A DNA stretch of 64,000 nucleotides, taken from assembly GCA_024364735.1 (NCBI GenBank), contig JAGFNQ010000968.1, positions 1-64,000 on the forward strand, given 5' to 3'. A model generated the notes under the pieces. That model saw only the letters and a program-made list of their open reading frames with translations. It was not told where the DNA came from and did not search any database. Positions 19,815 through 30,098 of the stretch are shown here, one piece after another. Within the stretch, counting starts at the first letter, position 1; every line of letters begins with the position of its first letter. The position numbers were made by a program, and so were the translations under genes. The DNA comes from Boesenbergia rotunda. Lineage: Eukaryota > Streptophyta > Magnoliopsida > Zingiberales > Zingiberaceae.

Positions 19815-19890
19815 GCCNTAATTTATCCAGCACTGCTAATCCAAGACCTAGTCTTGGAAAATTCATTTTTCTGTTAGTTTTCTGTTTCAG
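19815..19890 (+). other. Junction with N; leader and primer site of element 2 missing
   Basis: LTR B ends at 19814, then gccN, then sequence that aligns to 12957 onward of element 1. About 156 bp containing the primer binding site and most of the leader are absent exactly at the unresolved base (N at 19818). Either a deletion or an assembly join. Confidence 0.8.
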
Positions 19891-21275
19891 ATGGCTATGC
19901 AAGAGGGATTTAGCACCGCCAGACCTCCACTCTTTAGTGGAGAAGACTTTTCCTACTGGAAAAGCCGCATGGAGGTCCACCTGAAATCTCAGGTGGACAT
20001 GTGGATCATCATCCAGTCTGGACTGGAGATACCCAAGAATGCTGATGGACTTCCTCAGAGCTACTCCGAATGGGACAACTCCCTAAAACGCAAGATAGAA
20101 GCCGACGCAAAAGCTACTCAGACTCTTCAATGCGGACTGACGAAAGAAGAGCTGAACCGCGTGGGCCCCTTTAACAGTGCTAAGGAGCTCTGGGCTAAAT
20201 TGATCGAGCTGCACGAAGGAACGTCAGATACCAGGATCAAAAAGGGATCTGCTCCTGAACAAGTTGTACACATCAAGATGACCGACAACGAATCCAAGAA
20301 CTTAGAGGTGAACTGGAAGGTCTTCACACAATAGGTCACAAGGTTGAAAATCGTGACTTAATAAGGTATGCCTTAAACGCTTTCCCTAGAAACACCTTGT
20401 GTGCATCTATGGTAGATGCGTACAAGGTCTCGAGGGATCTTTCAAAAATAAAATTAGATAAATTATTTGCTGAACTAGAACTGCACGAACAAACTAACAC
20501 CAATACGGTCGAGAAAGGTATTGCTTTCATTGCAGGTAAAACACTAAGGACGACGAAGAAGAAGCCTGAACCTGAACCCGAGTCTAACTCAGACTCAGAA
20601 GACGAAGAAGGGGATCAAACAAAGCTGGTCCGACTAGCCCGAAGCTACTACAAGGAGCTGAAGAACCGAACCAACAAACGGAAAATCAGCCAGAGAAAGG
20701 ACGAACCAGCTGAACCCGCGAATGATAAAAACAAGCCCAACGTAACCTGCTACGAGTGCAAGAAGAAGGGCCACTACAAGACAGAATGTCCAAATCTAAA
20801 GGAGTCCAAGAAAACAAGACGGAAGAAGGCGCTCCAAGCAACCTGGGATGAGTCTTCCTCAGAAGAAGAAGAAGAAGCACCCCAATCAACCCTACTAGCT
20901 CTAACTGCCTCAGAAAAAGTCGAGTCTGAATCAAAATCAGAACAGGACGACGGCGAGCTGACATTCACAGAAGACGGCGAAATTAAGGTAACTGGTTTTA
21001 ATAGATGTCAGTTAACTGAATTAATTTCATTTCTTTCTCGAGATTTGGCGAAAGCCAAACTCCGAGTCGAATCCCTCCGACAGGAAGTAAAACTCCTGAA
21101 AGAGGGAGCTGACTCTAAACCCTTAACCGAGAAGGTTCAGGAAGGAATTCCTACTCAGGTTGAAAAACTTGAAGAGGAAAACTCCTCCCTGAAAACTCAG
21201 GTTAAGGATCTTAGATCAGCTTTAGAACGATTCACATCTGGCTCCAAGGGTCTTGACATGATCCTTGGAAAGTAG
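19891..21275 (+). pseudogene. SIRE-like gag of element 2, frameshifted
   Basis: The N-terminal part is open at 19891-20334. Small deletions near 20240-20320, relative to element 1, shift the frame and stop it. The rest is open at 20397-21275 with an intact knuckle (CYECKKKGHYKTEC), acidic tracts and the coiled coil. TAG at 21273-21275, where element 1 has CAG, and TGA at about 21376 (TGG in element 1) cut the C-terminal WIPK segment. Same family as the gag at 13030. Cannot yield full-length gag. Confidence 0.88.
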
Positions 21276-22210
21276 AAATCAGTTCTAAATCGATCCGGAC
21301 TGGGCTATAGAACCAAATCCCGGCAAAGATCTTACTTTGCTGTACTGAATCAGTCCAGAGGTAAAATTCAGGCATGAGTACCTAAACTATGCCTGAACAA
21401 ACCGACTGGATCAAATCAGTATTGGATCCCCAAGGACAAGATTCACAACTTGCCTAACCATCACCGTGGCTTTAGTCCAGGGGGAGCAAAACTGAAAACA
21501 ATATTTATTATTAGATAAAAATTTAAATTCTTGATTGCAATTGCTTGTTTGCTTGTTTATTTAATTTATGAAATTAAACCATGCTTAGACTCAGGTTAGT
21601 TTAAGGACTAAACAAACCTAACTGAAACTTGAAAACATAGTATTGGGTGGAGGTGAGATGATAGTACGTTGGGGAAACCAATTCTAATAAGATCAAGTTT
21701 ACTTGGTCTCTTTAGACTGGTGAAACCAGCCGAAGCTACCGATCCAAAATCCAAACTAGTTAGACCAGAAATTTTTCAAAAATTGATTTTGAAAATGAAA
21801 TTTCATTAAAAGGCTTTGTCAAGGAAAGGGTGGATGATCCCATAAGGCTTCGGCCAAAGAAGGCCTAGTGCCTCGCCAAGACCTGGAAGCCAATTTCTGA
21901 AATTTAAATTCAAATTATTTTTGTCAAATTCGAATCTAACACAAAATTTCAGTTAAGAGTAGATATAAACATCTTTTCGAAAATTTCAAAATTAATTAAG
22001 TTTTAAAAATTTAAGTGTTTTCAAAATTAATCAAAATTTTCAAAATAATCTTGACTGTCAAAACCTGTCTCACGAAACCTATAAGGCTAACATGATTGAA
22101 AACCCTAGATTTGGGTGAGACATACCAGGTAGTGAAACTCAATTTAAGCTATTCCTGACTCTAATTGGATCCAAATCAAGAAAACTCTTTATGTGTAGGA
22201 ACATAAAGAT
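21276..22210 (+). other. Gag-pol spacer of element 2
   Basis: The rest of the gag frame (to about 21517) is followed by about 690 bp without coding potential, including the conserved block at 21651-21895. Just before pol is a T-rich run and TGTGTAG/GAACAT at 22193-22204, a good plant 3' splice-site fit, which would join gag and pol by splicing. No 5' splice site can be fixed with confidence. Confidence 0.6.
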
Positions 22211-25200
22211 TTGGACCAATGGATGTTGGATAGCGGTTGCTCCAGACACATGACTGGAGATAAATTGAAGTTCACCAAGCTCAAGTACAAAAACCTAGGC
22301 TCAGTGGCATTTGGCAATAATGCTACACTCAAGGTAATTGGGTCAGGTAATATTGAGCTTAAATCTGATTTCATTATTAAGAAAGTGCTATTGGTTGAAA
22401 ACTTTAATTTTAACTTGCTTAGCATAAGTCAGTTATGTGATTCTGGTTATATAGTTACTTTCAACAATTCCAACTGCCTGATTAGAAATGAACAAAACTC
22501 AGAAATCATACTTAAGGGCACTAGGAACAACAATGTATACACTATAAATCTTCTCCTTATACCCAAATGTATGTTAACACAATTAGAACAATCAAACCTC
22601 TGGCATAGGAGATTAGGTCATACCAATTTGAGAACTATCTCAAAAATTACTCAACTTGGCTTAATCAAAGGTATCCACAAAATCAAAAATAATGAAAACC
22701 TAATATGTGAATCATGTAATCAAGGTAAACAGACCAAATCCAATCACAAACTAATCAAGTCTGATTTAACTCAAACCACACTTGAGCTCCTGCACCTTGA
22801 CCTATTTGATTCACATGGAGCCAAGTCACTAAGCGGGAACCGATACTGCTTAGTAATAGTTGATGATTACTCTAGGTTTACCTGGGTTAGGTTTCTAAAA
22901 ACCAAAGATGAAACCCTAAACCTATTTAATGAATTCTGTAAACTAATTGAAAATCAAAATGACACTAAAATTAAAAGACTTAGGAGTGATCACGGGGGAG
23001 AATTTGAAAATCAACGATTCGAGGAATTCTGTAAGGTAAATGGGTACTTACATGAATTTTCATGTCCTAGAACCCCCCAACAAAATGGGATAGTTGAGCG
23101 AAGGAATAGAACATTACAAGAAGCCGCTAGGGCTATGCTCAACGAATTTAATCTAGCAAACCAATTTTGGGCAGAAGCGATTAGTACGGCCTGTTATATC
23201 CAAAATAGGGTTTTGATTAACAAGCGACACAACAAAACCCCCTATGAACTGTACTACCATAAACTCCCAAACCTACACTACCTAAGGGTCTTTGGATGCA
23301 AAGTACATATCCTAAACACCAAAGACTATTTAGGAAAATTTCAGTCCAGGTCAAACCCAGGTATCTTCCTAGGATACTCAACCACAAGTAGAGCCCATAG
23401 AGTTTATAACAAACAAACTAAGAAAATTGAAGAAACAACAAACTTAATTTTTGATGAAGAAATCAATTCAACATCTAATAATCCATATTTAACTTCATCA
23501 CACTCTGACCAAGAAAATAATGAACCCTTAATTGAACCCTTAATTGAACCCTTAAACGAGTTAACCATTGAACCAATTAATGAGTCAACTGAAACAAGTA
23601 TTGAACCAACAAATCAACCAGCCCAAAGAGTCGAAATAAACCAACCAGCCGGACCTGAGGCTGAACCAAGCTCTAGGAAAACCAAGAAACCCAGACTCAG
23701 TCACCCAACCGATCAAATTGTGGGTGATCCAACTCTAGGAGTCAGGACTAGATCCTCCTATAGAAACCTTAGTCAAATAGCTATGATATCAAAAATAGAA
23801 CCCAAAACAATAGATGAAGCCCTACCTGACCCTGACTGGATCATAGCTATGCAAGAAGAATTAGCCCAATTTGAGAGGAACCAAGTCTGGGAACTAGTGC
23901 CTAAACCTGAAGGCAAATCCATAATAGATACTAAGTGGGTCTTTAGGAATAAGTTGAATGATCAAGGAGACATAGTAAGAAATAAAGCCCGCTTAGTAGC
24001 AAAGGGTTTCAGCCAAGTAGAGGGACTAGACTACGATGAAACATATGCCTCAGTAGCTAGACTTGAGTCCATTAGAATGTTGTTAGCCTTTGCATCCCAT
24101 AAAGGATTTAAATTATATCAAATGGATGTAAAGTCAGCATTTTTAAATGGATTCATTAAAGAAGAAGTTTATGTAGGACAACCCCCAGGGTTTGAGGACC
24201 TAGACAAACCTAACTACGTTTACAAACTAACCAAAGCACTATATGGGTTAAAACAAGCACCTAGGGCTTGGTATGAACGATTATCAACTTACTTAACTTC
24301 TAAAGAATTTAAACAAGGTCAAATTGACTCAACTTTATTTATTAAAACCCTAGGAAAAGATATATTCATTGCCCAAATTTACGTAGATGACATAATCTTT
24401 GGATCCACCAACACCAACTTCCTAAAAGAATTTGTCAAGATAATGGAAGAAGAATTTGAAATGAGCTTAGTTGGTGAGCTTACCTTTTTCCTAGGCTTAC
24501 AAATTAAACAAACTAGGGATGGTAATTATGTTCATCAATTCAAATATGCTAAAGAGTTAATAAAGAAATTTATAATGGATAACTCTAAAAGCATAAGTAC
24601 CCCCATGGCCACTAATGTAAAAATAGATAGTGACCCTGATGGTAAACCAGTGGACCTTAAACTCTATAGGAGTATGATAGGGAGTTTACTGTACCTTACA
24701 GCCAGCAGACCTGATATTCTTTTTGCTATAGGGATGTGTGCTAGATACCAAACTTGTGCTAAGGAAACGCACTTAGCAGCCCTAAAAAGAATTTTAAGAT
24801 ATGTAAAGGGCACCCTAAATGTAGGGATTTGGTATCCTAGAACCTCAACTTTTGATTTAACAGGATACACAGATTCTGACTATGCAGGCTGTAAGTTAGA
24901 TAGAAAGAGCACAAGTGGAAGCTGCCAACTGTTAGGTCAGAGTCTAGTTAGTTGGTGCAGCAGAAAACAACACTGTGTAGCTCTATCCACAACTGAAGCT
25001 GAGTATGTGGCCTTAGGAGAGTGTGTTGCTCAACTTTTATGGATGATGCACACACTTAAGGATTTCCAGCTCAACTACACCCAAACTCAAGTATTTATTG
25101 ATAATATAAGTTCAATTAATTTAACTAAGAACCCAATTCAACACTCCAGAACCAAACATATAGAAGTCAAACATCATTTTGTGAGAGACCATGTAGCCAG

Positions 25201-25324
25201 GGGTGAAATAGTACTTAAACATATTGACTCTAAATCCAACTTAGCTGATATATTCACAAAACCCTTACCTGAATCTGAGTTCAGTTCACTACGAAGGCAG
25301 TTAGGATTGTGTTCTGTAGAGTAG
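22211..25324 (+). CDS. Copia pol polyprotein (protease, integrase, RT, RNase H), intact
   Basis: 1,037 codons without a stop. Protease active site LDSGCSRHMTG is at residues ~6-16. GAG-pre-integrase WHRRLGHTNL and a zinc-binding CESCNQGK lie at ~135-180. The integrase core has LHLDLFD, VDDYSRFTW, SDHGGEF and the NGIVERRNRTLQE glutamate. An acidic, repetitive linker follows at ~430-500. RT (~550-800) has KARLVAKGFSQ, MDVKSAFLNG, LYGLKQAPRAW and the YVDDIIFG catalytic motif. RNase H has TDSDYAGC, STTEAEYVA and ends DIFTKPLP. Integrase before RT marks Ty1/copia; the sequence style is SIRE/Maximus. It has no ATG at the frame opening (TTG at 22211), consistent with expression by fusion or splicing from gag. 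The only intact pol in the window. Confidence 0.93.
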   Translation: MDQWMLDSGCSRHMTGDKLKFTKLKYKNLGSVAFGNNATLKVIGSGNIELKSDFIIKKVLLVENFNFNLLSISQLCDSGYIVTFNNSNCLIRNEQNSEIILKGTRNNNVYTINLLLIPKCMLTQLEQSNLWHRRLGHTNLRTISKITQLGLIKGIHKIKNNENLICESCNQGKQTKSNHKLIKSDLTQTTLELLHLDLFDSHGAKSLSGNRYCLVIVDDYSRFTWVRFLKTKDETLNLFNEFCKLIENQNDTKIKRLRSDHGGEFENQRFEEFCKVNGYLHEFSCPRTPQQNGIVERRNRTLQEAARAMLNEFNLANQFWAEAISTACYIQNRVLINKRHNKTPYELYYHKLPNLHYLRVFGCKVHILNTKDYLGKFQSRSNPGIFLGYSTTSRAHRVYNKQTKKIEETTNLIFDEEINSTSNNPYLTSSHSDQENNEPLIEPLIEPLNELTIEPINESTETSIEPTNQPAQRVEINQPAGPEAEPSSRKTKKPRLSHPTDQIVGDPTLGVRTRSSYRNLSQIAMISKIEPKTIDEALPDPDWIIAMQEELAQFERNQVWELVPKPEGKSIIDTKWVFRNKLNDQGDIVRNKARLVAKGFSQVEGLDYDETYASVARLESIRMLLAFASHKGFKLYQMDVKSAFLNGFIKEEVYVGQPPGFEDLDKPNYVYKLTKALYGLKQAPRAWYERLSTYLTSKEFKQGQIDSTLFIKTLGKDIFIAQIYVDDIIFGSTNTNFLKEFVKIMEEEFEMSLVGELTFFLGLQIKQTRDGNYVHQFKYAKELIKKFIMDNSKSISTPMATNVKIDSDPDGKPVDLKLYRSMIGSLLYLTASRPDILFAIGMCARYQTCAKETHLAALKRILRYVKGTLNVGIWYPRTSTFDLTGYTDSDYAGCKLDRKSTSGSCQLLGQSLVSWCSRKQHCVALSTTEAEYVALGECVAQLLWMMHTLKDFQLNYTQTQVFIDNISSINLTKNPIQHSRTKHIEVKHHFVRDHVARGEIVLKHIDSKSNLADIFTKPLPESEFSSLRRQLGLCSVE

Positions 25325-26622
25325 ATTAACTATAATTCTTTTGCTCTACCTGATTTAAATTTTTTTAGTAAAATTTGAAAAACTGTTTTACTTAATTTTA
25401 AAATCAGTTTTCATTTTCGACTTAGTTTTATTTTTATTTCAAAAGTTACCCCCTTTAAAAACTAGGGTTTTTTGAAAATGGACTTAGCCTAGGCCCTAAC
25501 CCTAGAACTGCATGCACCTATAGACTTAGAAGCCAGCATCTTACAAGCACCTTAGGGTACTTTTTGATTAATAACCTAGAAAGGGTTGAGATGCTTAGGT
25601 CCTTGCCTTAATTCAAGATGCTTTAAGTCAGTGCATCTGCAGTAATTGGGGCACTAAATACAACTTATACAACAATCAAGTTAAGTGTCAAGTTTAGAAA
25701 ATCTAACTTGAACAGAAACACTTAATTTGACTAACCCTAGCAAAAACTACTGTTTATAACAGTTAGTAAGTAGCTAATTGGGTTAGACAGGTCCCAACAG
25801 AGAAAATTGACTGATTTAGTTAAGTCTAATTATGATTTGGTTCAGTACAGCAAAATCTTACTTATTTACATTATTTCTGCTATTTGTTTTGATATATGGC
25901 AAAGGGGGAGAGATAGGAAAGGAGAGAGTAAAATTAATTTTCTTTATTTTAAAATTTTCTTTATTTTAAAAGTTTTCAAAATTTAATTTTCTTAACTCTA
26001 TCCTTTATTCAAAAAGTATTCAAAAGTTTTTCCTTTTTGAAAAATACTGAAGCTTTTCAAAAATGGCTAAAGTTCTTCAAGCCTTTCAAATTTTTTACTT
26101 AAGCTAAGTATTCAAGCCTCAAAATTTTTTTTGAAACTTTCAAAATTTTGCTAAGTACTCAAGCCTTTCAAAATTTTATAACTTAAGCTTGTCAAAAGTT
26201 TTTTATAAAGTACCTTAAGCTTAAGTTTCTCAAAACTGGTTAAGTACTTAAGTTTTCCAAAAGTACTGTACTAAGTTTTCAAAATTAGTACTAAAGTGTT
26301 TTCAAAGTTAACTAAGTACTTAAGCTAAAACTTGCAAAACCTTTGAGTACCTTGAAACTTAAAGCCTCAAACTTTTTAAGTACTCAAAAATCATGTTTCA
26401 AAAATCTTCCTATGTACTTTTAACTTAAGTTATTAAAAGATTTCTAAGTATCTAAAACTTAAGTTTTCAAAGTACAAGTAAAGTTTTTTTTAACCCCACG
26501 AATGTTTGAAAAATCTAGGGGGAGATTCCTTCCAGGGGGAGGGAACAAATTTAACATTTTTTCATGCTTGCTTAAACTTAACTTTTTGAACTAGGGTTGC
26601 CATAAATCAAAAAGGGGGAGAT
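25325..26622 (+). other. Family I 3' noncoding region and polypurine tract (element 2)
   Basis: Near-identical to 17141-18471. No ORF; multiple CTTAAG/TTCAAAA motif copies. Ends AAAAAGGGGGAGAT, the polypurine tract that primes plus-strand DNA synthesis, next to LTR C. Confidence 0.8.
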
Positions 26623-27926
26623 TGTTGGTGCAGAATGCACCAAAGTCAAACCTGTGTTTTGATAATGGCAACAGAGGTTAAAAGTTAAGTATTAATTGTG
26701 TTTCTAACAAGTTACTCTAAGTGTGCAGAGCAAAGTCCTAGCGAAGGAATGCTAGGCAACTGGCGAAGGACTGCCAGTAGCAAAGTCCTAGCGAAGGAAT
26801 GCTAGACAACTGGCGAAGGACTGCCAGTAGCAAAGTCCTAGCAAAGGACTGCTAGGCAACTGGCGAAGGACTGCCAGTATCCAAGACCTGACAAAGGACC
26901 GTCAGGCAAAAGACCAACCAAAGGAGCGGTTGGCATCAGGTAAATTCTCCCGAGAGGAGTAGGTGAGGACGCGTTCCCCGTCGAGGGAACAGTAGGCGTC
27001 GGTTCGACCTAGGACTCCATTTTGGAGACCAAAGTCAGAACCAAGACAGCTAAGGCTGTATAAATAAATATTCTATTGTTGCATTGTGTTTTGGACTAAC
27101 CCTGGATGCAGGACCGAAGGAACGTGTGTCTGCAGCTCAGAAAGCCTCAAAGGAGAGAGGCAAAGGCTGAGTAGGGCGCCCAGAGTGTCCCGGGCGCCCC
27201 CAAGGTACATACAAAACATGTCAAAGAAAAAAAAGGGTTCGAATAGCTGCTGGGCGGGGAGCCCCCGTGCTCCCGGGCGCCCGCGCTGCTCCCGGGCGCC
27301 CCCATGTGCATGCATCGAACCAAAAGCCCTCGAAGCCACGCGGATAAAGTTTGACCCGGTCAATCCGGGCGCCCCGAGCGCTCCGGGCGCCCCGGTCAAA
27401 GCGGATCCAGAGGATCAGACGCGACCGAGACTTTGGCAGATCAAAGGCCACGTGGGGGGCGCCCCCGACGTCCCGGGCGCCCCCGACGTCCCGGGCGCCC
27501 CCTGGCCCTATATAAAGGGCCCTCGACCAACGCTTCAAGGCATCAGTTCTCTCAACGCCTCAAAGCTCTTCTACGCTCGTGCCTTGCTCCGGAAACACTC
27601 CAACTCGAGCCGACGACGTCCCGCTGTCCCGAAAAAGTCAATCCACTCCGGACGTCGGTAACGAAGATCGAAATTTTAATATTATTATTTTATTGCACTT
27701 ATTTGTAATCAAATATTGTAAACTGTTTTGCGCGTATATAGAACTGCCCAAAGTAAACGGTCAACGACCGTGGGCCTTGGAGTAGGAGTCGACACAGGCT
27801 CCGAACCAAGTAAATCGACTGTGTCTGTGTGCTGTTTTTAAATTTCCGCTGTGCAACTGCTCGTTACGAAAATCCGAACAATTTCCGATATTCACCCCCC
27901 CCTCTATCGGTTTTCTCGATCCAACA
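26623..27926 (+). repeat. Family I LTR C (1,304 bp)
   Basis: TGTTGG..CCAACA. Three hairpin units (26733-26880). The proximal GGGCGCCC array has one extra 18-bp unit (near 27458-27500) compared with A and B. TATATAAA at 27509-27516. Eight-C end motif. Followed by an AT dinucleotide run, then family II internal sequence. Confidence 0.9.
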
Positions 27927-30098
27927 TATATATATATATGTCATGTCATTCATATTTACTTTTCTACTTAGCTTAGAATGGCTAGATAGGAAAAAGATAG
28001 TTTGACACTTGCCCAACATAGTACCAGGGTGAGGCGAGATGATAGTACGTTAGGGAAGCTTGGTCTAGGAAGTCATGAAGGATAAGGAGTACCCGACTTG
28101 GTCGACCTAGCTAAGTGAAACTAGCCGAAGCTAACTCGCCACATCCTAGACTAGTTAGACTAAGGTTTTCCAAAGAGTAAGTTAAAAGTATTATTTCTTT
28201 AAAAGACTTTGTCTAAGGAACGGGTTGTTGATCCAATAAGCCTTAGGCCAAAGAAGACCCCTGTGCCTCGCCAAGACCTGGAAGCCCATTATTGAAATTT
28301 ACTTTTAAGTTACTAATTGTTAAACTTGAATCTAACTCAAGGTCAAACAATCTATATTATTAAATTGAGAAAAATTATTCAAGGATCTCACAAACACCCA
28401 TAAGGTTACCATTCTTGCTTGTATTGCGATATTTAGAATGAGTGAGATGATAAGAACTAATTAATTTTCAAAATATTTTGAAAATATTTTCAAAAATCTT
28501 TAGAATATTTTATTAAAAATCTATTTTCAATATAATGTTTAAACATAATAATATTTTAATGAATTTCATGCTGGATTGAGTGCTTACCTATAAATATATT
28601 TTCAAAAAATTATATATTTTTTCGAAAGTTGGTTGACCTACACTTAGTCACAAACCTTCTAGGTCCATACTAAAGTCCCTTAAAACACTTAGGTAGAGTT
28701 CATTGTAGTTAAAACAAGGGTAGCCAAAAAGTGTCAGGTTTAAGGGGAGTCTTATTTCTTAAATTCTTTTGAAAATTATTGTTTATTTTTGAAATTTATC
28801 ACTTTCAAAATAGTTTTTGCTTAAAAATTATTATGTCTTTCAAAATATTTTTTGAAAAATATTTTTCAAAAAGATATTATGTCTTTCAAAATATTTTTCA
28901 AAAAATACTTCTTTAAATACTATTATACTCTTTCAAAAATATTTTTCTAGGATATGCGTTAATTGCACTTATGATTTAGATAAACTTTAAAGACATATAG
29001 AAAGTTTTCTTTATGATCTACAAGAATTCCTAAGATTGTGTCAGGTTTAGGGGGAGTCTAAGTCAAAAGAAAATAATGTATTTCTATTTCTGATTACTTC
29101 AAAATATTTCTTAAAATTTTTTTGTAATTATTTTAGTTTGATTCAAACCCTAAGACTTAGAGGAAGATCAACTTGTAGTTAACAAGCTTCCTAGCACTGT
29201 GCCAGGCTTAGGGGGAGTTACAAATTTAAAAAACCATAAGAAGTTTCAAAAACGTCAAAATACTTCTTAATTCTTTTTGTAATTCTTTTCGTTTGAATAA
29301 AACCCTAAAACTCAAAGGAAGATCAACTTGTAGTCAACAAGCTTCCTAGGACTGTGTCAGGTTTAGGGGAGGTTCAAATTAAAAGAAACATTAGAAGTTT
29401 CAAAAATATTATACTTTCAAAAAATACTATCTTTTTAAAAATACTTTATTTTTGAAAATACAATATTTTTATTTTCCAAAACATATCTTGTAAATCTTTT
29501 GTCTTTTGAATATTTTTTTAAATCTTTGGAAACTTACTTGAGTTTGGAAAAATCTCCAAGACACATAGGAAAGTTTTCCTTATAGTTCACAAGGTTTCTT
29601 AGGATTGTGTCAGATTGGGGAGGAATCCAAACCAAAAATCTAATTATTCTTCAAAAATTCAAACCATATGTTGAAAATCTCTATTTTGATTGGAAAATCC
29701 CTAGGACTCATAAGAATTTTTTTGTGGTCAACAAAATTCCTAAGATTGTGTCAAAGTTAGGGAAGTTCAAACTTTTTTTTCAAATTCATATATTGTTGGT
29801 GCAAATCTTCAAGTACTTAGTGTCTTTCAAAAAAAAATTATATACTTAGTTTTTCTTAAAAATAAGGGGGAGATATTTGAAAATTATATTTTTTAATCTT
29901 AAGTATTTTCAAATATTCCTTTCACATTCATATATTATTGGTGCAAATTTTATATTTCTTTTTGATGTATGTCAACGGGGAAGAAAGTACCTTAAGTTAG
30001 ATTTTTTTGATTTTTTGATTTCTCCCAAGTTTTAAATCTAAAACCCTTAGACCAAAACCTAACTTAAGATTATTGTCAAACATAAAAAAGGAGAAGAT
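27927..30098 (+). mobile_element. 3' internal part of a family II element
   Basis: Matches the 3' noncoding internal region of the complete family II element (about 49815-51905): conserved block at 28030-28290, then several diverged copies (28680-29765) of a unit ending in a TTAGGGGGAGT-like tract. Each copy has a GGAAG/CTTCC plus CTTGT/ACAAG nested hairpin. No coding region. Its left part has been lost at the junction with LTR C. Confidence 0.75.

Larger units (their letters stand above)
11519..27926 (+). mobile_element. Tandem pair of SIRE-like copia elements sharing a central LTR (family I)
   Basis: Structure is LTR A, internal 1, LTR B, internal 2, LTR C, all plus strand. Internal 1 (12801-18471) has gag and a foreign ORF in place of pol. 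Internal 2 (19815-26622) has broken gag and intact pol. Flanks of LTRs, gag and 3' noncoding are nearly the same in both. No target-site duplication is seen (cctac before LTR A, tatat after LTR C), as expected for recombination between elements rather than one insertion. Confidence 0.88.

Noticed and set aside
27927..27940. AT dinucleotide run as target-site duplication of LTR C
   Set aside because: It does not match the bases before LTR A or LTR B; a simple repeat at a recombination junction is likelier.
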